Positions 8,524 to 17,943 of a DNA stretch of 64,000 bases are shown here, in pieces. This DNA is from Albidovulum aestuarii (GTDB lineage Bacteria; Pseudomonadota; Alphaproteobacteria; Rhodobacterales; Rhodobacteraceae): assembly GCF_029961185.1 (NCBI RefSeq), contig NZ_JASBQQ010000002.1:434001-498000 (forward strand). Direction: 5' to 3'. A program made the translations under genes and the position numbers. The number at the start of each line of letters is the position of its first letter. Position 1 is the first letter of the stretch. The notes under the pieces were generated by a model. That model ran no database searches. It saw only the letters and a list, made by a program, of their open reading frames with translations, and had not been told where the DNA came from.

Positions 8524-9147
8524 GTGGCCAATGGAAAGGCGGCGGAGCGTCCGCTGACCCGCATTCAGCAGAAGAACCGCCAGACGATCCTCGACGCGGC
8601 GCTCGACGTCTTTTCCCAGAACGGTTTTCGCGGCTCTACGCTTGACCAGATTGCCGATGTGGCAGGGCTGTCAAAGCCGAACCTGCTTTATTATTTCCCG
8701 TCCAAAGAAGCGATCCATGCCGAGCTTCTGTCGCTGTTGCTCGACACCTGGCTCGATCCGCTCAGGGCGCTCGACCCGGAAGGCGAGCCGGTCGCGGAAA
8801 TCATGGATTACGTGCGCCGCAAACTGGAACTGAGCCGCGACTATCCCCGCGAGAGCCGCCTTTTCGCCAACGAGATCCTTCAGGGCGCGCCACGGATTAT
8901 GGAGGCGCTGGAAGGCGAGTTGAAGGCGCTGGTTGACGAGAAGGCCAATGTCCTGAAGGACTGGGCCGAGGCCGGGCGCATCGCCAATCTGCCGCCGCAC
9001 CACCTGATCTTCTCGATCTGGGCGCTGACCCAGCATTACGCCGATTTCGACGTGCAGGTCCGCGCCGTTCTCGGCCCCGGCCATGACCCCTATGCCGAGG
9101 CCGACGCCTTTCTGGAGACGCTGTTTCACAAACTGCTCGCCCCGTAA
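8524..9147 (+). CDS. second TetR-family regulator, RutR-like
   Basis: 207 residues from GTG 8524, preceded by AGGGGAG at suitable distance. TetR helix-turn-helix at about residues 18-62 (ILDAALDVFSQNGF through PNLLYYFPSKEAIH). The C-terminal half shows the RutR-family pattern SRDYPRESRLFANEILQGAP and ALTQHYADFDVQV. It is paralogous to the regulator at 6537. Its operator-like palindrome lies just upstream. The effector is unknown; the divergent cupin is the obvious target. Confidence 0.87.
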   Translation: MANGKAAERPLTRIQQKNRQTILDAALDVFSQNGFRGSTLDQIADVAGLSKPNLLYYFPSKEAIHAELLSLLLDTWLDPLRALDPEGEPVAEIMDYVRRKLELSRDYPRESRLFANEILQGAPRIMEALEGELKALVDEKANVLKDWAEAGRIANLPPHHLIFSIWALTQHYADFDVQVRAVLGPGHDPYAEADAFLETLFHKLLAP

Positions 9148-9295
9148 GAATCCACACCGGCAAGGCCCGGTTCAGATCGTCACAGGCGCTCAAGCAAACG
9201 CCCGATACGGTTTTATGGTAAACTTCTCTGGGTCGAAGCCCTTGCTGGCTCAACCGGTGGGGCTTCGGGACGTAACTTCGGAAAGGAAGTGAGAC

Positions 9296-10117
9296 GTGCC
9301 AGACCCTCAGGAAAAGAAAGACAAGCGCCGACCACCTGAAAAGGCGCCCGGCTGTGACGGCAGGTTTCTTGCGAACCGCCAGAACAACCTCTTCTACCGC
9401 TCAAAGACCAACGGCGCGATCCCGCGCAAATTGCCCTGCACCCAGACCGCGACCTACCGGGTGCCGCAACGGATCAGCATCCCGATTTACTGGGCCCGGC
9501 TCGGTCAGCCGCAGTGGACAGCCCCTCAGGCGCAGGCGAAACTCGATGAAGCGGCGCGCTGGTTCGCCCGGTACTGCATTCAGCTCACCCTCTATCCGAT
9601 CACCTTGCGGCCGCAGGACGGCCAGCAATTCGGCCAGCGTCTGCAGCAGGCAGATGCCCAGGGTCCGAATGATCATGCCAATGAGGCGCGCAAGGTTTAC
9701 AAGGACCTCTGGGGTCGGATCGGACGGCCAAGGGATCTGCAGATGATCCTCTTTGTCGATACGTTCCGGGCGGTGAAATACGACGGCCAGCGCGTCAATC
9801 GTGTGGCCGGGAACTTCGCCGATGTGCCGGTGATCCTGATCCCGGCCGATCCCGACCGCACCAGCACCCACATCGTCACGCATGAGCTGATCCACGGGCT
9901 CGGCAAACTGCGTTCCGCCACGTCGAGCCCGCCAAAGACCAGCGCTCCGGGATCTGGGGCCGACCGGATCAATACCTGGGACGAAGGCGGCTGCGGCGAA
10001 GACATGGGCAATGCCCAGCGGACGCGTCCGACAGCGGCGATGTCCAAGTCAGACGACGCCCTGCTCGACTATGCCAGCTATCACCAGTTTCTGGCACGTG
10101 CGAAGACCATCGCCTGA
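9296..10117 (+). CDS. putative zinc metallopeptidase-like protein of unknown family
   Basis: 273 residues from GTG 9296, with a good Shine-Dalgarno (GGAAAGGAAG). No family recognised. A hydrophobic beta-strand is followed by THIVTHELIHGLGK near residues 195-208: an HExxH zinc motif followed by xxG as in metzincins, but with Lys where the third histidine would be expected. A Cys-containing DEGGCGEDMG segment follows. The N-terminus is charged with no signal peptide. It has no operon partners: it sits alone between the TetR gene and the convergent anmK. Possibly a degenerate or divergent metallopeptidase. Confidence 0.65.
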   Translation: MPDPQEKKDKRRPPEKAPGCDGRFLANRQNNLFYRSKTNGAIPRKLPCTQTATYRVPQRISIPIYWARLGQPQWTAPQAQAKLDEAARWFARYCIQLTLYPITLRPQDGQQFGQRLQQADAQGPNDHANEARKVYKDLWGRIGRPRDLQMILFVDTFRAVKYDGQRVNRVAGNFADVPVILIPADPDRTSTHIVTHELIHGLGKLRSATSSPPKTSAPGSGADRINTWDEGGCGEDMGNAQRTRPTAAMSKSDDALLDYASYHQFLARAKTIA

Positions 10118-10139
10118 CCACGTTCGGCGCTGGCTGTGT

Positions 10140-11243
10140 CTATTGCAGCGGGCGACTGATCGTGCCGCCGCCAATAGCTACCCTCACCCCGGTTGTTCCG
10201 GGGCATGAGGTTGGCAGGCCACGCCGGACACGGGCAGCGAGATAGGCAAAGGCTTGCGCTTCCAGCATGTCGCCATTCAGCCCCACCGCCTCGACCGGAT
10301 CGACCGGCAGATCGAGCGCCACGGCGAGGCCCGCCATGATCACCGGATTGTGCCGCCCGCCGCCGGAGACGAGAACGCGCGAGACAGGTTTCGGGAAATG
10401 CTCCGCGCCACGCGCAACCGACACCGCGACCGCCGCCGTCAGCGTCGCCGCCCCATCCTCGACCGAAAGCCCCTCCACCGCGCTTTTCAGCGCCGGGAAC
10501 CCGTCCCGGTCGAGCGATTTCGGCGGAATCTTATAAAAATAGGGGTGGTTCAGGAACCGCGACACCGCCGCCTCATCCACTTTCCCCTTCGCTGCCAGCC
10601 TGCCGCCTTCGTCACAACTCGCCCCGGTCCGTGATGACACCAGATCATCGATCGGCGCATTGGCTGGCCCCGTGTCGAAGGCAAGGCAGGCGCCCGGCAG
10701 GTCCGGCTTCGCAAGCCGCGGATCAAGCCAGGTGAAATTACCAACCCCGCCGAGATTGAGAAAGGCGATGGGCTCCTCTGCCCGGATCCACTTCGCGCAA
10801 GCGAAGTGGAAGAAGGGGGCAAGCGGTGCGCCCTGCCCGCCAAGCTGCATATCGGCCGAGCGGAAATCCCAGACAACAGGCAGGCCCAGCGCCTCGGCCA
10901 GAACCGCACCGTCGCCGGCCTGATGCGTGCCGCGCCCACCAGGATCATGGGCCAAAGTCTGGCCATGGAACCCGGCCAGCGCCACCCCTTCGGTAAGGCC
11001 CGACATCAGTTCGATATGGGCCCGTTCGACCAAACGCGCCGCCGCATCCACCCCGTCCTCACCGGGCCAGCGGCCAAGGGCCGCGCGCAGGACAGCGCGT
11101 TCTGGTTCCGAATAGGGCCGGTAGGCGTGGTGGCCAAAGCCAAAGATGCTCTCGCCATCGGTCTTGACCAGCGCGGCATCCACCCCGTCCAGCGACGTGC
11201 CCGACATCGCGCCCAGAACCCAGATCGCTTCGGCCTTCTTCAT
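10140..11243 (-). CDS. anmK: anhydro-N-acetylmuramic acid kinase
   Basis: 367 residues. Phosphorylates and opens 1,6-anhydro-N-acetylmuramate during peptidoglycan recycling. The N-terminal ATPase-fold motif is [17 protein letters not shown]. Later come [42 protein letters not shown] and [11 protein letters not shown], all characteristic. The start is ATG 11243; the frame is open further upstream only as antisense of tyrS. It is divergent from tyrS, as in many Rhodobacterales. Confidence 0.95.
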   Translation of the reverse strand: MKKAEAIWVLGAMSGTSLDGVDAALVKTDGESIFGFGHHAYRPYSEPERAVLRAALGRWPGEDGVDAAARLVERAHIELMSGLTEGVALAGFHGQTLAHDPGGRGTHQAGDGAVLAEALGLPVVWDFRSADMQLGGQGAPLAPFFHFACAKWIRAEEPIAFLNLGGVGNFTWLDPRLAKPDLPGACLAFDTGPANAPIDDLVSSRTGASCDEGGRLAAKGKVDEAAVSRFLNHPYFYKIPPKSLDRDGFPALKSAVEGLSVEDGAATLTAAVAVSVARGAEHFPKPVSRVLVSGGGRHNPVIMAGLAVALDLPVDPVEAVGLNGDMLEAQAFAYLAARVRRGLPTSCPGTTGVRVAIGGGTISRPLQ

Positions 11244-11306
11244 GCCCTTCCCCCCGGCCTCGCCACCCGATATATGCGGGTGCGGATGAGAATGGACGAT
11301 ACAGCG

Positions 11307-12557
11307 ATGACCTACCACCCGAAATCCGATTTCATGCGCGTGATGATGGAGCGTGGCTTTCTTGCCGACTGCACCGATTATCAGGGGCTGGACGAGGCTT
11401 TGGCCAAGGGTGTCGTGCCCGCCTATATCGGCTTTGACGCGACGGCGAAGTCGCTGCATGTCGGATCGCTGATCCAGATCATGATGCTGCGCTGGCTGCA
11501 GAAGACCGGGCACAAGCCGCTTGTCCTTATGGGCGGCGGCACCACGAAGGTCGGCGATCCGTCCTTTCGCGCCGATGAGCGCCCGCTGCTGACGCCCGCG
11601 CAGATCGACGACAACATCGCCGGGATCAAGAACGTCTTCTCGGCCTATGTCACCTTCGGCGACGGTCCCACCGATGCCCTGATGCTCAACAATGCCGAAT
11701 GGCTCGACGGGCTCAACTACCTCGATTTCCTGCGCGATATCGGGCGGCATTTCTCGGTCAACCGGATGCTCTCGTTTGAATCGGTGAAATCACGGCTCGA
11801 CCGGGAACAATCGCTGTCGTTCCTCGAATTCAACTACATGATCCTTCAGGCCTACGACTTCCTTGAGCTCAACCGCCGCTATGGCTGCCTGTTGCAGATG
11901 GGCGGATCAGATCAGTGGGGCAATATCGTCAACGGGATCGATCTGACGCGCCGGGTGCTGGACGCCGAGATCTTCGGCCTGACCTCGCCCCTGCTGACAA
12001 CGAGCGACGGCAAGAAGATGGGCAAGAGCCAGTCGGGTGCGATCTGGCTGAACCCGGATATGCTCAGCCCCTACGAATTCTGGCAGTTCTGGCGCAATAC
12101 CACGGACGCCGATGTCGGGCGTTTCCTGAAGCTTTACTCCGAACTGCCGGTGGAGGACTGCGACCGGCTCGGCGCGCTTCAGGGGTCCGAGATCAATCAG
12201 GCCAAGATCGTGCTGGCGAACGAGGTCACCAAACTGGCCCACGGGGCCGAGGCCGCCGCCGCCGCCGAGGCGACCGCGCGCGAAGTCTTCGAGAAGGGCG
12301 GCGTGGGCGAGGACCTACCGACCCTCACGCTCTCGGTGGGTGATGTCGCCGACGGGATCAGCCTGGCGCAACTCTTCGTGCGCTCGGGCCTCGCCAAATC
12401 CGGCAAGGACGCGAAACGTCTGATCGCCGAGGGCGGCGCGCGGGTGAACGATGACCTCGCCACAGATGCGGGCCAGATCTTCGGCGCGGGCGATTTTGCC
12501 GATGCCGTGAAACTGACGGCGGGCAAGAAGCGCCACGCCCTGGTGGTCATCGGGTGA
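11307..12557 (+). CDS. tyrS: tyrosyl-tRNA synthetase
   Basis: 416 residues, class Ic aminoacyl-tRNA synthetase. The HIGH-type signature appears as HVGS (residues 51-54) and the KMSKS loop as KMGKS (about 236-240). The tyrosine-site segment [10 protein letters not shown] is present. A C-terminal S4-like RNA-binding domain begins near [14 protein letters not shown]. The start at 11307 ([10 protein letters not shown]) fits the family; an in-frame ATG about 20 nt upstream is possible. The stop overlaps the next gene by 4 nt. Confidence 0.96.
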   Translation: MTYHPKSDFMRVMMERGFLADCTDYQGLDEALAKGVVPAYIGFDATAKSLHVGSLIQIMMLRWLQKTGHKPLVLMGGGTTKVGDPSFRADERPLLTPAQIDDNIAGIKNVFSAYVTFGDGPTDALMLNNAEWLDGLNYLDFLRDIGRHFSVNRMLSFESVKSRLDREQSLSFLEFNYMILQAYDFLELNRRYGCLLQMGGSDQWGNIVNGIDLTRRVLDAEIFGLTSPLLTTSDGKKMGKSQSGAIWLNPDMLSPYEFWQFWRNTTDADVGRFLKLYSELPVEDCDRLGALQGSEINQAKIVLANEVTKLAHGAEAAAAAEATAREVFEKGGVGEDLPTLTLSVGDVADGISLAQLFVRSGLAKSGKDAKRLIAEGGARVNDDLATDAGQIFGAGDFADAVKLTAGKKRHALVVIG

Positions 12558-13285
12558 CAGGCACGGCCCGACAGCGGCGAGGGCGGATCGCGGCGCTTGA
12601 TATCGCCCGCACCGTCGCGCTGATCGGCATGGCCATCTACCATTTCACCTACGATCTGGAGATGTTCGGCTATCTCACCCCGGGCACCGCCGTCACCGGC
12701 TTCTGGGCGATCTTCGCGCGCCTCGTCGCGGGCAGCTTCCTGTTCCTCGCCGGTATCAGCCTCTGGCTTGCCCATGCGCAGGGCATCCGCTGGCGGCCCT
12801 TTGTCCGCCGCTTCGCAATGATCGCCGGCGCGGCCCTCATGGTGACGCTGGGCACACGCATCGCGCTGCCACAGACATACGTCTTCTTCGGCATCCTCCA
12901 TTCCATCGCCGCGGCGAGCCTCGTCGGCCTTCTCTTCCTGCGCCTGCCCGCCGCCATCACCATCGCCGTGGCCGCCTGTGTCTTCGCCATATCCCGACTG
13001 CCGCACGGGCCCGCCTTCGACGTGCCGCTCCTCTGGCCGCTCGGCCTGTCGACAAACGCGCCCCCCGCCATCGACTATGTGCCGCTCTTTCCCTGGCTCG
13101 CCCCCTTCCTCGCGGGCCTTGCGCTCGCCAAATTGGGCACAAGAACCGGGCTCTGGTCACGCCTCACGCATCACAGCGAACCTGGCCTCCTCGCCTGGCC
13201 CGGTCGCCACAGCCTCGCGATCTACCTCATCCACCAGCCTGTACTGATCGGCCTCGTCTGGGCCGCCACGCAGATCATGCGCTGA
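12554..13285 (+). CDS. DUF1624-family integral membrane protein (acyltransferase-like)
   Basis: 243 residues, start GTG overlapping the tyrS stop (GTGA). About seven hydrophobic helices. The N-terminal [24 protein letters not shown], carrying conserved Asp, Arg and His, matches the DUF1624 / heparan-alpha-glucosaminide N-acetyltransferase-like group. The C-terminal [14 protein letters not shown] is typical of this family and of acyltransferase-3 membrane proteins. Probably transfers an acyl group at the membrane; substrate unknown. Confidence 0.85.
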   Translation: MTGTARQRRGRIAALDIARTVALIGMAIYHFTYDLEMFGYLTPGTAVTGFWAIFARLVAGSFLFLAGISLWLAHAQGIRWRPFVRRFAMIAGAALMVTLGTRIALPQTYVFFGILHSIAAASLVGLLFLRLPAAITIAVAACVFAISRLPHGPAFDVPLLWPLGLSTNAPPAIDYVPLFPWLAPFLAGLALAKLGTRTGLWSRLTHHSEPGLLAWPGRHSLAIYLIHQPVLIGLVWAATQIMR

Positions 13286-13392
13286 TCCACTTTCTGTCCG
13301 AAAATACTCCCGCCGGAGGCAACCCGAGGAGGAGGCCGAAAGGCCGACGACGAGATAAAATCTCGCGCCGCAGGCGCTCATTCTGAAAACGC

Positions 13393-14367
13393 CTAGTCGC
13401 CCAGCATCCATTTCCCATCGGGATGGAAGGCATGGAAGGCAAAGGCAAAGATCACGTCATGAACCAGATCGCGGCCGGTCGCCGCGTCCTTCACCCGGAT
13501 ATTTCCCACATCGCGACCCTCAGCAATCCGGGCACTGTCAAGGGCAGAAGCCTGCCCGGCACTCCAGTCGATGATCACCCCGCCTTCCTCCAGCCGCCCG
13601 GCCTCCGCCACGCGCTCAAGCGGCCAGCCCCGGTTGCCGACACGCACGATGCGCGACAGGGGCTCGATCCCATGGGGCGGCATCTCGCCGGAATAGAGGA
13701 AAGGTTTGGCCAGACCGTCATAGCCGACATAGGGGTTCTGACCATAACGCCGGGGCCAGCCGGGTTCCGCCATCACCAGTCCATCCGGGTTTCGCGCCCG
13801 GAAAGCCCCCCAGCTTTCCATCCAGCCCGGAAGCTGCGTCAGCTTCTTGCCGGTCATCTCCCCGACGATCCCCTCGCCCAAAGCCTGCTGCCACCAGCTT
13901 TCGGTCTGCCGGTCATACATGATCATGTCCGAATGCCTGAGCTTGCCCGACACCCCGAAACTCAGGACCCACCCCTCCAGCCGCCGGTCAAAGATCATCC
14001 CGGCATTGCAGAGTGGGCAGAAGGTCACCGCGACCGGCACGCCCGCCACCTCGTCATTCACGATCTCATGCCAGGTCAGGTAACGTATCGGCCAGGCCCG
14101 TGCCTCGGCACCGTCCACCTCCAGCGCCATGACCGGTTCGGCATCGGCCAGCCGTGTTTCTGAACCGACCGGGATCATCTCGACATCATTAAGCGCCGGA
14201 ATTCCGTCCTTCGGCGGGCCGCCCGACAGGATCTCCTCAAATGGCACTGCGGATCGGGAGAAATCGGTCTTCGGCCACTCACCGCGCCAGCGCTCGGGCG
14301 AGGCCAGAAGCGGAGCGGCCAGCACGAGGCCGGCAGCGAAGATCAGAAGATGGCGAGCATGAAACAT
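13393..14367 (-). CDS. DUF3179-domain secreted protein
   Basis: 324 residues. N-terminal signal peptide (hydrophobic about residues 6-22). The DUF3179 hallmark VTFCPLCNAGMIFDR, with a CxxC pair, is followed by a conserved GVSGKLRHSDMIMYDRQTESWWQQ. The family is periplasmic and of unknown biochemical role. The start at 14367 is only 5 nt downstream of a G/C hairpin (14373-14403), leaving little room for a Shine-Dalgarno sequence. Read alone downstream of the cyclophilin pair. Confidence 0.88.
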   Translation of the reverse strand: MFHARHLLIFAAGLVLAAPLLASPERWRGEWPKTDFSRSAVPFEEILSGGPPKDGIPALNDVEMIPVGSETRLADAEPVMALEVDGAEARAWPIRYLTWHEIVNDEVAGVPVAVTFCPLCNAGMIFDRRLEGWVLSFGVSGKLRHSDMIMYDRQTESWWQQALGEGIVGEMTGKKLTQLPGWMESWGAFRARNPDGLVMAEPGWPRRYGQNPYVGYDGLAKPFLYSGEMPPHGIEPLSRIVRVGNRGWPLERVAEAGRLEEGGVIIDWSAGQASALDSARIAEGRDVGNIRVKDAATGRDLVHDVIFAFAFHAFHPDGKWMLGD

Positions 14368-14372
14368 GAAAA

Positions 14373-14403
14373 CCCCCGCCTGCGATGGTGGCGCGGACGG
14401 GGG
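14373..14403 (-). terminator. GC-rich hairpin after the cyclophilin operon
   Basis: An imperfect inverted repeat with outer arms CCCCCG/CGGGGG lies between the membrane cyclophilin stop (14454) and the DUF3179 start. It is followed on the minus strand by TTTT. It could terminate the cyclophilin transcript or attenuate the DUF3179 gene. Confidence 0.55.
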
Positions 14404-14453
14404 CGTTAGACCAGCCTTTGGGCGGGCATCTCACTCGAAGGTGAAAAGATGTG

Positions 14454-15068
14454 TCACTTGACGACCGTTACCTTGACCATCCGGTCGGGGTCGGTAACGG
14501 CGCCGTTCAGATCGGGTTCGCCCTTGCGGATCGCATCGACGACCTCCATCCCCGACACGACCTTGCCAAAGACAGTGTACTGGCCGTTCAGAAAGCTGCC
14601 TTCGGCGAACATGATGAAGAACTGCGAATTGGCGCTGTCGGGATTGCCCGCCCGCGCCATGCCGACGGTGCCGCGCTGGAAGGGAAGTTTGGAAAACTCG
14701 GCCGGCACGTTCTCCAGATCGGACCTGCCGGTCCCTGCGGCGGAAATGTCACCGCCATATTTGCCAAACTTCACGTCGCCGGTCTGGGCCATGAACCCTT
14801 CGATCACCCGGTGAAAGACCACATCGTCATAAGCACCGCTTTCGGCCAGTTCGACGATCCGGGCGACATGCTGCGGCGCGACTTCCGGCAAAAGATCGAT
14901 CACGACCTCGCCGTTGGCTTCGCCCGCCACCTCGATCACAAGGTTCGGCCCCGGCCCGTCCTCGGTCGAGACCTCTCCGGTCGTGTTGCGCATGTAAAGG
15001 AAGGCAGCCGCGCCAATCGCAACCACCCCGACCGCCATGGCGCCGAGAAAGACGCGCGTATCAGACAT
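14454..15068 (-). CDS. membrane-anchored cyclophilin-type peptidyl-prolyl isomerase
   Basis: 204 residues. Hydrophobic N-terminal anchor at about residues 8-26, then a cyclophilin domain facing the periplasm. Core motifs are DVVFHRVIEGFMAQTGDV, NSQFFIMFAE and LNGQYTVFGKVVSGMEVVDAI. Catalyses cis-trans isomerisation of prolyl bonds in exported proteins. The start overlaps the stop of the cytoplasmic paralogue by 8 nt, so the two are co-transcribed and probably arose by tandem duplication. Confidence 0.93.
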   Translation of the reverse strand: MSDTRVFLGAMAVGVVAIGAAAFLYMRNTTGEVSTEDGPGPNLVIEVAGEANGEVVIDLLPEVAPQHVARIVELAESGAYDDVVFHRVIEGFMAQTGDVKFGKYGGDISAAGTGRSDLENVPAEFSKLPFQRGTVGMARAGNPDSANSQFFIMFAEGSFLNGQYTVFGKVVSGMEVVDAIRKGEPDLNGAVTDPDRMVKVTVVK

Positions 15069-15567
15069 CCGCCGCGACCTTGACCGAGATCATCCGGTCG
15101 GGCGATGCAGGCGGTTCGCCGCGCTGGATCTTGTCGACATGCTCCATCCCAGAAATCACCCGCCCATAGACGGTGTATTGCCCGTTCAGGAAATGGTTGT
15201 CCTTGAAGTTGATGAAGAACTGGCTGTTGGCCGAGTTCGGATTGGCAGACCGCGCAGCACCCAGCGTTCCCCGGTCATGCGGCAGCTTGGAAAATTCGGC
15301 CGGCAGGTCCGGCAGGCTCGATCCGCCGGTGCCGGACCGGCGCGGATTGTAGTCCTTTTCCATATTGGCATGCTCGACATCGCCGGTCTGGGCCATGAAG
15401 CCCTCGATCACCCGGTGGAAGGCCACGTTGTCGTACTGCCCGCCGCGCGCCAGTTCTTTCATGCGTTCGGAATGTTTCGGCGCCACGTCGGGAAGCAGCT
15501 CGATCACAACATCGCCGTCTTTCAGCGTCATGATGATGGTGTTTTCGGGGTCCTTGATCTCGGCCAT
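15061..15567 (-). CDS. ppiB: cytoplasmic cyclophilin-type peptidyl-prolyl isomerase
   Basis: 168 residues with no signal peptide. Cyclophilin motifs are NVAFHRVIEGFMAQTGDVE, NSQFFINFKDNHFLNGQYTVYGRVISGMEHVD, with catalytic Arg in FHRV. First gene of the two-gene cyclophilin operon, divergent from pgk across about 150 nt. Length and motifs are normal for bacterial PpiB. Confidence 0.94.
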   Translation of the reverse strand: MAEIKDPENTIIMTLKDGDVVIELLPDVAPKHSERMKELARGGQYDNVAFHRVIEGFMAQTGDVEHANMEKDYNPRRSGTGGSSLPDLPAEFSKLPHDRGTLGAARSANPNSANSQFFINFKDNHFLNGQYTVYGRVISGMEHVDKIQRGEPPASPDRMISVKVAADV

Positions 15568-15719
15568 GTGGGTCTCCTTGACTGTTGCGGGGGAACCTAG
15601 TGCGGGTGGACGCCCAAGAAAAGGGCAAAGCGCGCGTGTCGGTTGACCTTCGCCTATGGTTCGGGCGATCTGGCGGGAAGAAGTGTATCACCGCCTGCCC
15701 GCCCGAAAGGATTCGCCCG

Positions 15720-16907
15720 ATGAGCTGGAAAACGATCGACGACATGGACTTCAACGGCAAGGTCGCCCTCGTCCGGGTCGATATCAACGTGCCGGTCGAA
15801 GCGGGTCGCGTCACCGACGCGACGCGGATCGAAAAGATCGTGCCAACGGTGAAGGCCATTCAGGAAAAGGGCGGCAAGGTCGTGCTCCTCGCGCATTTCG
15901 GTCGCCCCAAGGGGCAGGTCGTGCCGGAGATGAGCCTGCGCGTGACCCTGCCCGCGCTTGAAGCCGCCCTTGGCCAGAAGGTTTCCTTCGCCGAGGATTG
16001 CATCGGCGGCCCGGCCAAGAAAGCCGTCGCGGCGATGGCGCCGGGCGACGTGCTCCTTTTGGAAAACACCCGGTTCCATGCGGGCGAGGAAAAGAATGAC
16101 CCGGCGATGGCGGCCTCGCTCGCAGCACTTGGGCAAGTCTATGTGAATGACGCTTTCTCGGCCGCGCACCGGGCACATGCCTCGACAGAAGGCATCGCGC
16201 ATCTGATGGCCTCCTGCGCGGGGCGGCTGATGGAGGCGGAACTGAAAGCGCTGGACGCGGCCCTCGGCGATCCCATGCGGCCCGTCGTGGCGGTCGTCGG
16301 CGGGGCCAAGGTTTCGACCAAGCTCGACCTTCTCGGCAACCTCGTGGAGAAGGTGAACCATCTGGTGATCGGCGGCGGCATGGCCAATACGTTCCTTGTT
16401 GCGCAGGGGATCGAGGTCGGCGCCTCGCTCGCGGAACGCGACATGGCCGACACCGCCCGCGCGATCCTCGCCAAAGCCGAAGAGGCGAACTGCGCCATTC
16501 ATCTGCCCACCGATGTTGTCGTTGCGCGGGAATTCAAGGCCGGTGCCGCGAATCAAACCGTCGCCGCCGGTGCCTGCCCGGCAGATGCCATGATCCTCGA
16601 TGCCGGACCCGCGACGGTCACGGCCATCGCCGATGTCTTCACCGCCTGCCGGACGCTGATCTGGAACGGCCCCTTGGGCGCGTTCGAGATTGAGCCCTTC
16701 GATGCCGCGACGAATGCGGCGGCAGCCAAGGCGGCGGAGTTGACAAAGGCTGGCCACCTGACCTCGGTCGCGGGGGGCGGCGATACGGTGGCCGCGCTGA
16801 ACAAGGCGGGCGTGGCGGGAGATTTCTCCTATATCTCCACAGCAGGCGGCGCGTTCCTCGAATGGATGGAAGGCAAGACCCTGCCCGGCGTCGCAGCCCT
16901 TGGCTGA
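15720..16907 (+). CDS. pgk: phosphoglycerate kinase
   Basis: 395 residues. Glycolysis/gluconeogenesis: 1,3-bisphosphoglycerate + ADP to 3-phosphoglycerate + ATP. Visible motifs are [47 protein letters not shown], the ATP-site WNGPLGAFE, and [12 protein letters not shown] near the C-terminus. The ATG at 15720 gives the standard N-terminus ([11 protein letters not shown]). The upstream open frame lacks family sequence. Normal length. Confidence 0.97.
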   Translation: MSWKTIDDMDFNGKVALVRVDINVPVEAGRVTDATRIEKIVPTVKAIQEKGGKVVLLAHFGRPKGQVVPEMSLRVTLPALEAALGQKVSFAEDCIGGPAKKAVAAMAPGDVLLLENTRFHAGEEKNDPAMAASLAALGQVYVNDAFSAAHRAHASTEGIAHLMASCAGRLMEAELKALDAALGDPMRPVVAVVGGAKVSTKLDLLGNLVEKVNHLVIGGGMANTFLVAQGIEVGASLAERDMADTARAILAKAEEANCAIHLPTDVVVAREFKAGAANQTVAAGACPADAMILDAGPATVTAIADVFTACRTLIWNGPLGAFEIEPFDAATNAAAAKAAELTKAGHLTSVAGGGDTVAALNKAGVAGDFSYISTAGGAFLEWMEGKTLPGVAALG

Positions 16908-17424
16908 TCCGGTACTTACCCGCCCCGCCCGGCCGGACGATGCCGGGGCGATGTGCGCGCTTCTCAACGCGATCATCGCAAAGGGCGGAACAACGGCCCA
17001 TCAAAGACCGTTCGACAAAGCGCGGATGCTGGCTCATTACATCCGCCCGCCGCGCCTGATTTCCTGCACCGTGGCCGAGGATGCGGGCGGCCTTCTGGGT
17101 TTTCAGCACCTCGAATGGTGCGATCCCGACTGGCCGGGACCGGGAAAGCTGCCCGCCGATTGGGCGGTCATCGCAAGTTTCGTCGCCGACGGCGAACAGG
17201 GTCGCGGAATCGGCAAGGCGCTGTGGTCGGCCACAAGGATTGCAGCCGAAGCCGCCGGTGTCCGCACGATCGACGCGACCATTCGCGCCGATAACACCGC
17301 AGGGCTCAGATACTACGGCGCGATCGGATTTGCCGATTACGACCGGCTCGTCGCGCTGCCGCTGCGGGATGGGACCAGGGTGGACCGGCAGCGCAAGCGC
17401 TTCGATCTGCCTTCCCGGGCGTAA
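16900..17424 (+). CDS. GNAT-family N-acetyltransferase
   Basis: 174 residues from TTG 16900, which overlaps the end of pgk by 8 nt. GNAT fold: the acetyl-CoA motif A is [20 protein letters not shown] (Q/R-x-x-G-x-G near residues 97-103) and motif B is [20 protein letters not shown]. It resembles the phosphinothricin/methionine sulfoximine acetyltransferase group, so detoxification of a small amine is possible. The rare start codon means a later start cannot be excluded. The stop lies inside a strong terminator hairpin. Confidence 0.85.
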   Translation: MADPVLTRPARPDDAGAMCALLNAIIAKGGTTAHQRPFDKARMLAHYIRPPRLISCTVAEDAGGLLGFQHLEWCDPDWPGPGKLPADWAVIASFVADGEQGRGIGKALWSATRIAAEAAGVRTIDATIRADNTAGLRYYGAIGFADYDRLVALPLRDGTRVDRQRKRFDLPSRA

Positions 17425-17446
17425 GGTGGGTCGAAACCCACCTTAC
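17421..17446. terminator. bidirectional terminator hairpin
   Basis: Perfect 11-bp inverted repeat (17421-17431 with 17436-17446) with a CGAA tetraloop, between the convergent acetyltransferase and PCu(A)C genes. It includes the acetyltransferase stop codon. Confidence 0.8.
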
Positions 17447-17462
17447 CAGGCAAGCCGGGACG

Positions 17463-17897
17463 TTACCGGGCGTTGTCGACGGGAATGTCGAGCGTGACCT
17501 CCCCGGCCTTCTCGAATGTCAGGGTGACAGTCACGCTGCCCCCATTTTCCGGGCGCTCCGCAAGCCCCATGAACATCACGTGATCGCCCCCGCGCTGCAG
17601 CGCATGGGTGCCTCCGGCCGGGACCTCAAAGCCTTCAGGCACATGCATCATCTGCATGACACCGTCGCTGCCGGTCTTGTGGGTATGCAGCTCGACCCGC
17701 TCGGCAATGTCCGAAGCGACGTCGACCAGCCGGTCGGGCTCCGCCCCGTGATTTTCGATCTGCATGAAGGCCGCACCTGCCATAGCCCCGGGCATGAACC
17801 GGGCATAGGCATCGGTCACGATGATCGTGTCCGCCGCGAAAGCGGGCACTGCAAAGGCGACCGCACAGGCGGTCAGAGTGGATTTCAGGAATGTCAT
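17463..17897 (-). CDS. periplasmic copper chaperone PCu(A)C
   Basis: 144 residues with a 21-residue signal peptide (ends PAFA). The copper-binding H(M)x10Mx21HxM pattern is visible: VELHTHK, then MQMMHVPEGF, then GGDHVMFMGL. Delivers Cu(I) for cytochrome oxidase assembly in relatives. Preceded by a strong AAGGAG ribosome site. It is the second gene after the DUF2946-like gene, which suggests a copper-handling pair. Confidence 0.93.
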   Translation of the reverse strand: MTFLKSTLTACAVAFAVPAFAADTIIVTDAYARFMPGAMAGAAFMQIENHGAEPDRLVDVASDIAERVELHTHKTGSDGVMQMMHVPEGFEVPAGGTHALQRGGDHVMFMGLAERPENGGSVTVTLTFEKAGEVTLDIPVDNAR

Positions 17898-17909
17898 CTT
17901 TTTCTCCTT

Positions 17910-17943
17910 GGTTTCAGTCTGATGGTTCGATCAGGCTGAAACC
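17910..17943 (-). terminator. intercistronic hairpin before the PCu(A)C gene
   Basis: 14-bp stem with one wobble (17910-17923 with 17930-17943), loop GGTTCG. It contains the stop codon of the DUF2946-like gene and ends just upstream of the PCu(A)C ribosome-binding site. Partial termination or mRNA stabilisation between the two genes is plausible. Confidence 0.6.

Noticed and set aside
10806-11306. Upstream in-frame extension of tyrS
   Set aside because: It runs antisense to anmK and does not match TyrRS N-termini; the family start is at 11307.
15654-16976. 440-codon open frame antisense to pgk
   Set aside because: pgk on the plus strand is complete and highly conserved; the antisense frame has no ribosome site or homologous pattern.
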